Positions 17,249 to 25,459 of a stretch of DNA of 64,000 bases are shown piece by piece. Where the stretch lies: positions 124,001 to 188,000 of the forward strand of contig NZ_RHHV01000012.1 in the NCBI RefSeq assembly GCF_003710905.1, given 5' to 3'. Under the pieces are notes generated by a model. It had not been told where the DNA came from, searched no databases, and saw only the letters and a program-made list of their open reading frames with translations. The position numbers and the translations under genes are program-made. Position 1 is the stretch's first letter. Each line of letters starts with the position of its first letter. Origin of the DNA: Brevibacillus parabrevis. GTDB taxonomy: Bacteria > Bacillota > Bacilli > Brevibacillales > Brevibacillaceae.

Positions 17249-17278
17249 TTGACAAGAAACAGCGCTATCCTTTAGTAT
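17249..17278 (+). promoter_or_regulatory. Promoter of the S-box metI-metC operon
   Basis: A perfect TTGACA at 17249-17254 is followed 18 bases later by TAGTAT at 17273-17278, placing the transcription start shortly before the riboswitch. Confidence 0.65.
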
Positions 17279-17304
17279 TAGGTCATTCAAATTGAATAGC
17301 AAAC

Positions 17305-17433
17305 TTCTTATCCAGAGAGGCGGAGGGACTGGCCCGATGATGCCCGGCAACCAATCACCTGTATGTTCGTTCATACGGGGAGATAATGGTGCTAATTCCT
17401 GCAGAGTTTTTTAACTCTGAAAGATGAGAAGGT
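17305..17433 (+). promoter_or_regulatory. SAM-I (S-box) riboswitch
   Basis: The sequence shows the canonical S-box core in order: CTTATCCAGAGAGGCGGAGG, GACTGGCCCGATGATGCCCGG with CAACC, GGTGCTAATTCC, GCAG and TGAAAGATGAGAAG closing P1. A terminator hairpin follows at 17455. When SAM binds, P1 forms and the downstream terminator is released, stopping transcription of metI-metC. The call rests on exact agreement with the known consensus. Confidence 0.97.
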
Positions 17434-17454
17434 CTTGCTTACGGCGACGTAAAC

Positions 17455-17487
17455 AAAGCCTTCTTTCAGAGGAAAGGGGGCTTTTTT
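17455..17487 (+). terminator. Riboswitch-controlled terminator
   Basis: AAAGCCTTCTTTC pairs with GAAAGGGGGCTTT (two G-U pairs) and is followed by Ts, between the S-box aptamer and metI. The 5' arm region overlaps sequences that can pair with the 3' strand of P1 as antiterminator. Confidence 0.85.
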
Positions 17488-17525
17488 CATGCCCCTCGAC
17501 ATCATTGGAGGGAGAGAATTACGGT

Positions 17526-18689
17526 ATGAGACTGGAAACAAAATTGATTCAGGCAGGCGTAGGCAAAGATGAGAAAACGGGTGCGGTGAGCTTCCCCGTC
17601 TACTACGCTACCGCTTATCGCCATCCGGCGCTGGGACAGAGCACAGGTTTTGACTATACGCGGACGGCGAATCCTACCCGTTCTGTTTTGGAAGAGACAA
17701 TCGCTGAGGCAGAGGGAGGCGATGCCGGCTTTGCCTGCGCGTCCGGGATGGCGGCAGTCCATACGGTAATGGGGTTGTTTTCCCAAGGCGATCACCTCAT
17801 CGTATCGCTCGATTTGTACGGCGGGACGTATCGCTTGTTTGAACAAGTGCTTTCCCGTTACGGGCTTGCTTTTACTTACGTAGATTTGCGCGATCTGGAA
17901 GCGGTGAAAAAGGCGCTGCGCGCAGAGACGAAAGCGATTTTCGTCGAGACGCCGACCAATCCGCTCATGCAGATTACAAATATTCGTGAAATAACCAGCC
18001 TGGCCAAGCAACACGGGCTTTTGACGATTGTAGACAACACGTTCATGACTCCTTATTGTCAACGCCCGCTAGAGCTTGGGGCTGATGTGATTTTGCACAG
18101 CGCAACGAAGTATTTGGGCGGACACAACGATGTGCTGGCAGGGTTGATCGTTACAAAGGGCGAGGAGTTGTCGGAAAAAATCCGGTTTTTGCACAATTCG
18201 ATCGGCGCGGTGCTGGGGCCGCAGGATAGCTGGCTTCTGGTGCGCGGCATGAAAACGTTGGCGCTGCGCATGGACAGACACCAGTCGAATGCGCTCGCGG
18301 TAGCGAAAAAGCTGAAAGAACATCCAGCCGTTGCCGAAGTGTTTTACCCCGGACTGGAAGAGCATCCCGGGCATGAGATTCAGGCGAGCCAGGCGAGCGG
18401 ATACAGCGGCATGGTTTCGTTCCGGGTACGCTCCCAGGAGCAGGTGGGCTTGTTTCTGCAAAATTTGCGCGTCGTCTCCTTTGCGGAAAGTCTTGGCGGG
18501 GTAGAGTCGTTGTGTACGTACCCGGCGACACAGACTCACGCAGACATCCCCGAGGAAGTGCGGGCGTATGTCGGCGTGTGCGATCGATTGCTGAGGCTTT
18601 CGGTGGGGATTGAACATCCGGATGATTTGATCGCTGATTTGTTTCAAGCGCTGGATGCAAGTCTCGTCGTTGGGGGGGCTGTTCGATGA
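17526..18689 (+). CDS. metI: Cystathionine gamma-synthase / O-acylhomoserine thiol-lyase MetI
   Basis: The 387-residue product is a Cys/Met-metabolism PLP enzyme: YTRTANPTRSVLEE, ASGMAAVHTVMGLF, VETPTNPLMQITNI and HSATKYLGGHNDVLAG with the PLP lysine. The start at 17526 has GGAGGGAGA upstream; an earlier in-frame ATG lies inside the riboswitch and is not used. MetI joins cysteine (or sulfide) to an acylated homoserine, making cystathionine. The assignment over other family members relies on the S-box control and on the metC gene that overlaps its end by 4 bases, as in Bacillus. Confidence 0.9.
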   Translation: MRLETKLIQAGVGKDEKTGAVSFPVYYATAYRHPALGQSTGFDYTRTANPTRSVLEETIAEAEGGDAGFACASGMAAVHTVMGLFSQGDHLIVSLDLYGGTYRLFEQVLSRYGLAFTYVDLRDLEAVKKALRAETKAIFVETPTNPLMQITNIREITSLAKQHGLLTIVDNTFMTPYCQRPLELGADVILHSATKYLGGHNDVLAGLIVTKGEELSEKIRFLHNSIGAVLGPQDSWLLVRGMKTLALRMDRHQSNALAVAKKLKEHPAVAEVFYPGLEEHPGHEIQASQASGYSGMVSFRVRSQEQVGLFLQNLRVVSFAESLGGVESLCTYPATQTHADIPEEVRAYVGVCDRLLRLSVGIEHPDDLIADLFQALDASLVVGGAVR

Positions 18690-19876
18690 ATTTCGCGACA
18701 AAAGTTTTGCATGGCTCCACAGGCATCGATCCGTTTACAGGTGCGTCGTCGGTTCCGATTTACCAGGCTTCCACTTTTCATCAGTTTGATATCGATCAGC
18801 CGGGCACATACGATTACGCCCGCTCGGGGAACCCGACGAGACATGCGCTGGAAGAAGCGATCGCCGCACTCGAAGGCGGAGCGCGCGGGTTCGCCTTTTC
18901 TTCCGGCATGGCGGCCATTTCCAGTGTGTTCATGCTCTTTTCGGCGGGCGATCATATCGTGGTCGCGGAAGATGTGTACGGCGGCACTTTCCGTTTTCTG
19001 ACGAGAGTGCTGTCGAGAATGGGAATCTCTGTCACGTTTGTGGATGCGACACAAACGGAAGCGGTGCGCGCGGCGATCACTCCGGCTACCAGAGGGGTCT
19101 ATCTGGAAACTCCGTCCAATCCGACGTTGAAAGTGACCGATATCGCTGCCGTTTCCGCCATTGCGAAAGAGCATGACCTGCTCGTCATCGTGGACAATAC
19201 GTTCCTGACGCCGTACTATCAGCGGCCATTGGAGCTGGGGGCGGATATCGTCATCCACAGTGCAACCAAGTTTATCGGCGGCCACAGCGACGTTGTTGCA
19301 GGTCTGGCGGTAACCCGCGATGAAGCGCTCGGCGAACAGCTGTACCTCATCCAAAACGGCATGGGAGCCGTTCTCGGCGTTCAGGATTGCTGGCTGGTCA
19401 TGAGAGGGCTGAAGACGCTCAAAGCGCGTCTGGATGTCAGCACGAAGTCTGCCGGAGTTTTGGCGGAATGGCTTTCTTGCCACCCCGAAGTGAGCCGCGT
19501 CTACTATACAGGCTTGGCTGAGCATCCGGGACATCTCGTTCAGCAAAAACAGGCGAGCGGCCACGGCGCCGTATTGTCTTTTGACGTCGGGAGCCGCGAG
19601 CGGGCAAAAGCGTTGTTTGACCGCGTAAAGCTGCCGATTGTAGCGGTCAGTCTTGGCGCGGTGGAGACGATTCTCTCGTATCCGGTCATGATGTCGCATG
19701 CGGCTATGCCAGCAGAGGAGCGGCAAGCTCGCGGCATTACAGACGGTTTGATCCGGTTGTCCGCAGGTCTGGAAGACGCGGACGATTTGCTGGCAGACTT
19801 GAAACAGGCTTTGGAAGCACTGCCGCCTTTGCCATCCGCGATTCCAAGCAAAAAAGAGGCATACTCCCGGGTGTAA
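18686..19876 (+). CDS. metC: Cystathionine beta-lyase MetC
   Basis: The 396-residue PLP enzyme overlaps metI by ATGA, so the two are translationally coupled. Motifs: PIYQASTFHQ, YARSGNPTRHALE, SSGMAAISSVFMLF, LETPSNPTLKVTD and HSATKFIGGHSDVVAG with the PLP lysine. It cleaves cystathionine to homocysteine, ammonia and pyruvate. Paired with MetI it completes transsulfuration from cysteine to homocysteine under SAM control. The last 20 codons contain the 5' arm of the operon terminator. Sequence alone does not exclude gamma-lyase activity. Confidence 0.9.
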   Translation: MNFATKVLHGSTGIDPFTGASSVPIYQASTFHQFDIDQPGTYDYARSGNPTRHALEEAIAALEGGARGFAFSSGMAAISSVFMLFSAGDHIVVAEDVYGGTFRFLTRVLSRMGISVTFVDATQTEAVRAAITPATRGVYLETPSNPTLKVTDIAAVSAIAKEHDLLVIVDNTFLTPYYQRPLELGADIVIHSATKFIGGHSDVVAGLAVTRDEALGEQLYLIQNGMGAVLGVQDCWLVMRGLKTLKARLDVSTKSAGVLAEWLSCHPEVSRVYYTGLAEHPGHLVQQKQASGHGAVLSFDVGSRERAKALFDRVKLPIVAVSLGAVETILSYPVMMSHAAMPAEERQARGITDGLIRLSAGLEDADDLLADLKQALEALPPLPSAIPSKKEAYSRV

Positions 19877-19902
19877 CGAACCGGGGGCTATGCCTCTTTT
19901 TC
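19851..19902. terminator. Operon terminator overlapping the end of metC
   Basis: AAAAAGAGGCATA and TATGCCTCTTTTT form a long stem with an inner CCCGG/CCGGG pairing; it begins inside the metC coding region and also serves the convergent lipoprotein gene. Confidence 0.85.
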
Positions 19903-20514
19903 TTATGGAGTGCCAGTGCGATTTACGTTGATTTTTCCTTGCGGGGTACGCCCATCGTTGTTGATCTGTTGTTGCTGATTTTCCTGCGCCGGTGTTTCTT
20001 CGCGCCTTCTGACATCTCGCGGCAGTTGCGGAATGATCCGTCCGACGATGTCGGCCAATTCCTCTGCGAAGCCGGAGATCGGGTGGCCTCTGCGAATGTC
20101 TGCCGCCATTTCTTTCAGCCGCTGAACGATGTCCGGGTCGGCTGTTACGACGGCATTGGCCCCCTGCGGGTCTTCTTTCAGCGCTTCTGCCACAGTGTAC
20201 TTGATGACGCCGACTTCCGGCCGATCCAATTGGGCGTCTACATCGATCCCGACGACGGCGTATTTGCCAATAACCACGGCTGTGGCGCCATTGACTTTTT
20301 TCACGCGAGTAGCCAACTGGACGAGACGGTCGGCGGTCGCCTGCGAAGATTGGTTGTAAGCTGGTTCCGGTGCCGTTTGCTGAACGCGCTGGGTATGGGG
20401 CGCTTGCTGTTGGTTGGGTTGTGGCGCAGCCTGGTTCGCTTTGTTGCCCGCCATGCACCCTGACAAAACAAGGCTCGCACCCAGGCAACCAATGATGATC
20501 CGTTTCACACGCAT
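19903..20514 (-). CDS. YhcN/YlaJ-family sporulation lipoprotein
   Basis: The 203-residue product has a lipoprotein signal with lipobox LSGC, a Q/N/P-rich linker and the conserved domain VKKVNGATAVVIGKYAVVGIDVDAQLD, followed by a Q/N-rich tail. This is the YhcN/YlaJ pattern (Pfam spore lipoprotein), linked in Bacillus to spore membrane and germination. It lies next to the PhoH gene (YlaK in Bacillus), so it is the better positional counterpart of YlaJ than the paralogue at 10694. Minus-strand orientation is opposite to the usual yla order. Confidence 0.8.
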   Translation of the reverse strand: MRVKRIIIGCLGASLVLSGCMAGNKANQAAPQPNQQQAPHTQRVQQTAPEPAYNQSSQATADRLVQLATRVKKVNGATAVVIGKYAVVGIDVDAQLDRPEVGVIKYTVAEALKEDPQGANAVVTADPDIVQRLKEMAADIRRGHPISGFAEELADIVGRIIPQLPRDVRRREETPAQENQQQQINNDGRTPQGKINVNRTGTP

Positions 20515-20711
20515 ACTCCCTTTCCCCGTAGTGCCTCCGATCAGGAGGGCAGGTTACCTGTATTTTGTTCCCCTCCGCCCCATTTCATTCTGCCAAGGGT
20601 CGTCTATCTCTGTTCGACCGAACATAGACTGTAGTACATCACGTCGCCACAATTGAGCATCCCTCCAAAAATTGCATACCGTATATAAGAAGGGTAATAG
20701 GAGGCGAGATT

Positions 20712-22046
20712 TTGAAGAAAATCTACGTACTGGACACCAACGTACTCCTGCAAGATCCACGGGCGATGTTCTCTTTCGCTGACAACGAAATTGTCATACC
20801 CGCAGTGGTGTTGGAAGAAATCGATTCCAAAAAGCGGTACATGGATGAAATTGGCCGCAACGCACGGTACGTATCGCGGCTCTTTGACAGTTTTCGTGAG
20901 CTGGGTCATTTGCACAAAGGCATTACCCTGGAGACAGGCGGGCTCTTTCGGGTGGAGCTGAACCATTCTTCGCTCCATCAGTTGCAAAAGCAATTTACGG
21001 AAATGACGAACGACAACCGCATTTTGGCGGTCGCACTCAATTTGCAGGAGGAGGAGAACCAATCCCCACAGCCCAGACCCGTCATTTTGGTGAGCAAGGA
21101 TGCGCTCATGCGTGTGAAGGCAGATGCCTTGAACATTTCAGCGGAAGATTTTCTTTCGGATCGCGTCGTAGGTGAATTTTCCAGCATATACACCGGCTAT
21201 CAAAAGATGATGGTAGCCTCGGAGATCATCAAGTCTTACTACGCGACGCGCAAGCTTCATCTGGCTACCTGTTTCCCTCGCTATCGCTTTTATCCGCACC
21301 AGTTTCTCGTATTGAAGGACGAGTGCAACCCGTCCATTTCCGCGATTGGAAAAGTAGACCCTGACGGCAAAACTTTGGAAATGCTTGTATCAGATGACGA
21401 TCCGATTTGGGGCATCCGGGCCCGAAATGTGCAGCAAAGAATGGCGACAGAGCTGTTGCTGCGAGATGATATTCCGCTCGTGACCATGACGGGGAAGGCG
21501 GGAACAGGCAAGACGTTGCTGGCTTTGGCTGCGGGGCTGCTGCAGATTGAAGATCAGCAAAAGTACAAAAAGCTGTTGGTAGCAAGACCTATCGTTCCTT
21601 TAGGAAAAGACATCGGTTATTTGCCCGGCGAGAAAGAAGAGAAATTGCGGCCGTGGATGCAACCGATTTATGATAATTTGGAATATTTATTCAACACAAA
21701 GCGCCCAGGCGATCTCGACAAAATTTTGGCGGGAATGGGCAGCTTGCAAGTAGAAGCGTTGACCTACATTCGCGGCCGCTCCATTCCGGGACAGTTTATC
21801 ATTATTGACGAAGCGCAAAACCTGACCAAGCACGAGGTAAAAACGATTTTGACCAGGGTAGGCGACGGCTCGAAAATCGTTTTGATGGGCGACCCGGAAC
21901 AGATCGACCATCCGTATTTGGACGAAAGCAACAACGGTCTGACTTATGTAGTGGAAGTATTCAAAGACCAGAAGCTGGCCGGGCATATCCGCTTGGAAAA
22001 AGGCGAGCGGAGCGTGCTTGCACAACTCGCGGCCGATTTGTTGTAA
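20712..22046 (+). CDS. PIN-PhoH fusion ATPase (PhoH2 / YlaK type)
   Basis: The 444-residue product begins at a TTG with AGGAGG 7 bases upstream. The N-terminus is a PIN nuclease domain (YVLDTNVLLQDP, VLEEIDSKK, NDNRILAVAL, VSKDALMRVKA) and the C-terminal half is a PhoH-type P-loop ATPase with Walker A GKAGTGKTLLALAAG and Walker B QFIIIDEAQNLT. PhoH2 proteins couple a PIN RNase to an ATP-driven helicase and are thought to act on RNA. In Bacillus the homologue is YlaK. A structured RNA gene lies directly downstream. Confidence 0.88.
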   Translation: MKKIYVLDTNVLLQDPRAMFSFADNEIVIPAVVLEEIDSKKRYMDEIGRNARYVSRLFDSFRELGHLHKGITLETGGLFRVELNHSSLHQLQKQFTEMTNDNRILAVALNLQEEENQSPQPRPVILVSKDALMRVKADALNISAEDFLSDRVVGEFSSIYTGYQKMMVASEIIKSYYATRKLHLATCFPRYRFYPHQFLVLKDECNPSISAIGKVDPDGKTLEMLVSDDDPIWGIRARNVQQRMATELLLRDDIPLVTMTGKAGTGKTLLALAAGLLQIEDQQKYKKLLVARPIVPLGKDIGYLPGEKEEKLRPWMQPIYDNLEYLFNTKRPGDLDKILAGMGSLQVEALTYIRGRSIPGQFIIIDEAQNLTKHEVKTILTRVGDGSKIVLMGDPEQIDHPYLDESNNGLTYVVEVFKDQKLAGHIRLEKGERSVLAQLAADLL

Positions 22047-22085
22047 AAAGCGTGTATGAAAATCGTTTTGCGGACCATACTATAG

Positions 22086-22283
22086 TTGTCGAGCCCGTCA
22101 GATTCATGTAGCAAACGGCGAAATGCCTTGCAGGAGGCGAAGATCCGTGGATAATCATGAATTAGCAATCGACGAAAGTCGAATGGAAATAAGCCGAGTT
22201 CTTGGGTAACCTAATCTCTTCAGGGAGGTTGAAGTGCCAAAGAGAATAACCGGTAAAACCCCATAAGCAATCGGGCTCGACAA
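22086..22283 (+). ncRNA. Candidate structured non-coding RNA, about 200 nt
   Basis: A perfect 12-bp long-range helix (22086-22097 with 22272-22283) encloses 174 nt that fold into several further helices: ATTCATG/CATGAAT (22102-22108 with 22156-22162), ACGG/CCGT inside it, the GCCT/AGGC hairpin (22125-22138), TCGAC-GAAA-GTCGA with a GNRA loop (22169-22182), AACCT/AGGTT (22208-22230) and GGGT/ACCC (22204-22207 with 22258-22261). A terminator follows within 3 bases, and CATACTATA at 22075-22083 could be the -10 of its own promoter, resembling sporulation sigma E/K elements. No ORF is present and the next gene is on the opposite strand, so it is not a riboswitch for it. Family unknown; raiA-type RNAs have a similar size and enclosing helix and should be tested. 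Confidence 0.65.
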
Positions 22284-22285
22284 AG

Positions 22286-22318
22286 AACCGCTCCCAATCT
22301 GGGGGCGGTTTCATTTTT
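22286..22318 (+). terminator. Terminator of the structured RNA
   Basis: AACCGCTCCC pairs with GGGGGCGGTT (one G-U) and is followed by TCATTTTT, immediately after the closing helix of the RNA. Confidence 0.75.
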
Positions 22319-22335
22319 GCTTGGTAAGAGGGCCA

Positions 22336-22376
22336 TAAAAAAACGCGAAAAACCGTGGGAATGGTTCCGCGTTTTG
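22336..22376 (-). terminator. Intrinsic terminator of the DinB gene
   Basis: On the minus strand AAAACGCG and CGCGTTTT flank an inner ACC/GGT pairing and are followed by a T run, about 25-65 bases after the stop codon. Confidence 0.8.
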
Positions 22377-22401
22377 CTTTGTTGGCGAATGAGTCAAAAA
22401 G

Positions 22402-22881
22402 TTAAGCGTTGGAATGGGCGATTGCTTTGCGCAAAGCGGAAATGGTGCCGATGTGCATGCCCTCATGGAACAGGGTGAAGACCATCATCTCGCCATACGT
22501 GTTCATGACACCTTTGTCACCCAACTGGAACGGTTTGGGCAGCGGGTCATTCAGTTTCGTTTGCAACTGTTCTTTTACCCGGGCGTGCTGCTCCTTCAAT
22601 TGTGCCGCCAGCTCCTCGATGGATGGCACATCGCCTTGCCAGTCTGCGGGCTTTGTGCCGGGGCTGAACAAAGCGGCATACGACGGAGGACATTTCATTT
22701 CGGCTGGTCCGAACAGCAAGTAATCCTGCGTGAGCAAGATGTGGCCGATATTCCAGTGAATGTTGTTTTTGAATCCTGCCGGAACAATCTCTGCCTCTTG
22801 CTCGGATGTTTTGGACAAGCCTTCAAGAAACATGCCGCGAATCATATCATACTGATTCCATACAAATGAGTAATCCTGCAT
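22402..22881 (-). CDS. DinB-family protein
   Basis: The 159-residue four-helix-bundle protein shows the DinB metal site: a histidine in HWNIGHILLTQDYL and an HxxxH in LFHEGMHIGT. The start at 22881 is preferred because AAAGGTGG lies 7 bases upstream; the ATG 18 bases earlier has none. DinB/YfiT proteins include damage-inducible proteins and thiol transferases that use bacillithiol, which fits an organism with bshC, but the substrate is not predictable. It is transcribed alone. Confidence 0.8.
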   Translation of the reverse strand: MQDYSFVWNQYDMIRGMFLEGLSKTSEQEAEIVPAGFKNNIHWNIGHILLTQDYLLFGPAEMKCPPSYAALFSPGTKPADWQGDVPSIEELAAQLKEQHARVKEQLQTKLNDPLPKPFQLGDKGVMNTYGEMMVFTLFHEGMHIGTISALRKAIAHSNA

Positions 22882-23015
22882 GACAAAACCACCTTTCATC
22901 CATTTCCATTCTTCTCCATGTTACCGTAAAAAGACGATTCAGAAAACAAGCGTCCGCTATTTTTTGCAAGGTTGTCCCGCTGCCTTCATACACATGTAAA
23001 AAGGAGGGAGCGCAT

Positions 23016-23462
23016 ATGGTCACGTTGGACTCATCCATCGCCTTTTTTGTGTATGTGACGGCTGTTTCCAGTGCGGCGGCAGGTGTGACGGAAGCGTTCA
23101 AATCGATTATTCCGTTCTTGTCGACGGACTATGAGCCGAAGGAAGATTGCTGGGAGGATCAAAACCATGCGGCGCGGCTGATGAATTACAAGCGATTTTT
23201 CAACCTGCTCATCTCTGTTTTGGCGGCAGGCGTCATTTTTGGCATGCTCGGTCTGGACCCCGCTCTGATCTTGACGGGCGCACAGACGGCGTATGTCGAA
23301 GACCCGTGGCAAGTGGGAACGTGGCTGTGGGGCATCGTCGCGGTGTTCGGCTCGCCGTTTTTCGCTTCCGTCCTGAAAATTTTGGAAGGCTTCAAGCAAT
23401 CGGTCAATCACAATCAGCCACCCAATCGCCCGCGGCAAAAGGTAAGCGGTCCGCGGGAGTGA
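23016..23462 (+). CDS. Unknown membrane protein
   Basis: The 148-residue product has hydrophobic segments at about 5-25 (IAFFVYVTAVSSAAAG), 61-82 (LLISVLAAGVIFGMLGLDPA) and 101-120 (WLWGIVAVFGSPFFASVL), and a polar proline-rich C-terminus. AAGGAGGGAG lies 6 bases upstream of the ATG. The topology slightly resembles small holin-like or phage-derived membrane proteins, but nothing supports that specifically. The next gene starts 75 bases downstream in the same direction. Confidence 0.6.
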   Translation: MVTLDSSIAFFVYVTAVSSAAAGVTEAFKSIIPFLSTDYEPKEDCWEDQNHAARLMNYKRFFNLLISVLAAGVIFGMLGLDPALILTGAQTAYVEDPWQVGTWLWGIVAVFGSPFFASVLKILEGFKQSVNHNQPPNRPRQKVSGPRE

Positions 23463-23537
23463 GCACAACCTGGTTGAACCGTGCTTGCAGCGTGCGGTAA
23501 GATAGCAAAAGTACATACCGCAAAGTAGGTGGGCACG

Positions 23538-24074
23538 ATGAAACGGCAAAATTCATTCCGAATGCTTGGACTGTTTGTACTGCTTGCTTGTATGCTGGCA
23601 GCCTGTTCGTCGCAAGCAGGGCCAGCCGGGGCGTTTGATCCGGAAAATCAGCAGGAATATGGCGTCAGCGGGGTTTACCTCGGCCAAAACATCAAGGAAG
23701 CGATGGACTTGCTAAAGCCGACCAAAGCCGATTTTATGGACATGATCTCCCGCGAAAGCTATACGGTGGAGAGAATGGCAAAAGGCGAGGGCGAGGCGGT
23801 CATGGGCATGCTTTTGATCGATCGCACACAGCTGCTCGTCAAGGTCAGAAAAGGCGAACTGATCTCGATCATGCTGGGCGGCGTGGCAAAAGAAGATGCG
23901 GCACGCTTTCAGACGCTCCGCGGGCTGTCCATGTACGACAGCAAGGAACAACTGAAAAAATTGTACGGCGAAGGGTCCGGAGAAACCGAGGTTGTGTACG
24001 AAGGCAGCAAATATACGGCCAACTTCGGCGTCTCGGGCGGTCAGGTAGTCTGGTTCCGCTTTGACAGCAAGTAG
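23538..24074 (+). CDS. Unknown lipoprotein
   Basis: The 178-residue product starts at the ATG at 23538 with GTAGGTGG as ribosome binding site. The signal peptide ends in the lipobox LAAC. The mature part contains YGVSGVYLGQNIKEAMDLLKPTKADF and a C-terminal GSKYTANFGVSGGQVVWFRFD, a repeat-like pattern seen in small secreted proteins with a cystatin/BLIP-like or CAP-associated fold, which I cannot assign further. It is anchored outside the cytoplasmic membrane. A terminator follows. Confidence 0.7.
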   Translation: MKRQNSFRMLGLFVLLACMLAACSSQAGPAGAFDPENQQEYGVSGVYLGQNIKEAMDLLKPTKADFMDMISRESYTVERMAKGEGEAVMGMLLIDRTQLLVKVRKGELISIMLGGVAKEDAARFQTLRGLSMYDSKEQLKKLYGEGSGETEVVYEGSKYTANFGVSGGQVVWFRFDSK

Positions 24075-24083
24075 TCGTCTCGG

Positions 24084-24130
24084 CAAAAAAGCAGGCGGGT
24101 TCTCCAAAAGGGAGCCCGCCTGCTTTTTTA
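24084..24130. terminator. Bidirectional terminator
   Basis: AAAAAAGCAGGCGGG and CCCGCCTGCTTTTTT form a long perfect stem between two convergent genes. Confidence 0.9.
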
Positions 24131-24149
24131 TGCGCGGCGCGAAGGCACG

Positions 24150-24650
24150 TTACGACAAAGCCAGAAAGTCCAGCTTGACCTTGTATGCCTTGGCGATCCC
24201 TGCGGCAAGCTCCGCCAGATTGCTGTCGATGAGGTAGATGGTATCCGCTTGATCCGCCTGGGGGATCGTGCCCTTGACATGCTCCTTCCATTGCTCGGCC
24301 GCTGCCCAGCGATCGTCGGGCGAGCCGGAGTTTTTATCTGCCGTAAACAGCGCGACTTGATCTGCATAAACAAACGTATGGCCATTTTCCGTGACGAAGC
24401 CGATATCAGCCCCCTCGTCTATTACGGCTTGGGGAGGAAGCAGCAGCAAGGAGAACTCCTCCCCAAGCATGTTGGATTTTTGCAAGATCGCCGCAAGCTT
24501 GTCCCGCTCTTCTTCGCTCTCGACAATAAAAAGCAGTTTGTCCCGAGCAAAGACATTGACATGGTCTCCGATTTTATGTATGACTTGAGCATAGAACCCG
24601 GGCAGTTTCCCGGCGGGGATCGCAAGCTCGATTCCGTACATATGTCGCAT
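24150..24650 (-). CDS. Unknown cytoplasmic protein
   Basis: The protein of about 166 residues has no signal or membrane segment and no recognised family. It contains a possible small alpha/beta domain (KLLFIVESEEERDKLAAIL, TFVYADQVALFT, TIYLIDSNLAELAAGIAKAY). The start is uncertain among ATGs at 24659, 24650 and 24641: AAAAGG is 9 bases before 24650 and AAGGAT 9 bases before 24641, while 24659 has no proper spacing. It is divergent from the YqgX-like gene, 65 bases away. Confidence 0.6.
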   Translation of the reverse strand: MRHMYGIELAIPAGKLPGFYAQVIHKIGDHVNVFARDKLLFIVESEEERDKLAAILQKSNMLGEEFSLLLLPPQAVIDEGADIGFVTENGHTFVYADQVALFTADKNSGSPDDRWAAAEQWKEHVKGTIPQADQADTIYLIDSNLAELAAGIAKAYKVKLDFLALS

Positions 24651-24715
24651 ATCCTTCATCCTTTTCGCAAGCTTTCTTTTTATCGTATCAAAAAATCAGG
24701 GAGGTTCCTATTCTT

Positions 24716-25363
24716 ATGAGCGACCAACATCTCGCCGTCCAATCTTTTGCCTTGGGAGGCTTTCAAACAAATGCTTACGCCTTGACCAACAAAGAAACAA
24801 ACGAAACGATTGTCATTGATCCAGGTATGCAGCCAGAGCGGCTGCTCCAGGAAATTGCCGGTAAAAACGTCGTAGCGATCTTGTTGACCCATGCGCATCT
24901 CGACCATATCGGAGGGCTGAATCAAGTAAGAGCGCTGACCAAAGCTCCGGTGTACATTCATCCGCTCGAACAAGAGTGGCTGACCAATCCTGATCTGAAC
25001 GGGTCGAGCCGCTGGGGGCTGCCTGAGCCGATTGTTTGCGAGCGTGCAGAGCATGAGCTTGCCGACGGTCAAACGCTTGCTCTGGCTGGTTTCGACATCC
25101 AGGTGCTGCATACGCCCGGGCACTCTCCGGGAAGCTGTTCCTTTGTGATCGGAAAGCATTGCTTTGGCGGGGACGTCCTGTTCCAGCAAAGCATCGGCCG
25201 TACCGATCTGTTCGGAGGCGACTACGAGACGCTGATGATCAGCATTCAAGACAAGCTGTTTGAGCTGGAAGATGACACCATCGTCTACCCTGGACACGGT
25301 CCCAAGACGACGATTGACTACGAAAAAACGTACAATCCATTCGTGACAGGCATGCTGCGCTAA
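24716..25363 (+). CDS. Metallo-beta-lactamase-fold hydrolase, YqgX/glyoxalase II type
   Basis: The 215-residue protein has the MBL motif THAHLDHIGGLN, LHTPGHSPGSC, the metal-bridging region FGGDVLFQQSIGRTDL and the final IVYPGHGPKTT. Such short forms (YqgX/GloC) hydrolyse S-lactoyl thioesters in thiol-dependent methylglyoxal detoxification; in this organism bacillithiol would be the thiol. GGGAGG lies 11 bases upstream of the ATG. Together with the DUF2626 and MgsR-like genes further on it recalls the Bacillus yqgX-yqgY-yqgZ order. Confidence 0.85.
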   Translation: MSDQHLAVQSFALGGFQTNAYALTNKETNETIVIDPGMQPERLLQEIAGKNVVAILLTHAHLDHIGGLNQVRALTKAPVYIHPLEQEWLTNPDLNGSSRWGLPEPIVCERAEHELADGQTLALAGFDIQVLHTPGHSPGSCSFVIGKHCFGGDVLFQQSIGRTDLFGGDYETLMISIQDKLFELEDDTIVYPGHGPKTTIDYEKTYNPFVTGMLR

Positions 25364-25459
25364 AAGACTTCACGATTGTTTATGAGGCAAAAGAAGAGGA
25401 AATGGCTTGCAGACGGCGAAAAGGAAGTGGGTTACATTATCGCCAAAGGAGCTATTGTC

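Noticed and set aside
17424..17525. An upstream in-frame start for metI
   Set aside because: It lies inside the SAM riboswitch and its terminator; the ATG at 17526 has a good ribosome binding site and gives the normal N-terminus.
18644..20488. A 614-codon minus-strand open frame opposite metC, running into the lipoprotein gene
   Set aside because: It is very rich in Arg and Ser with no domain, and covers conserved genes in other frames; a codon-bias shadow.
22086..22318. Reading the structured RNA as a riboswitch, T-box, group I or group II intron
   Set aside because: No T-box GGTGGNACCGCG, no group I P/Q/R/S elements, no proper group II domain V (the GAAA hairpin alone is not enough), no reverse transcriptase nearby, and the following gene is on the opposite strand.
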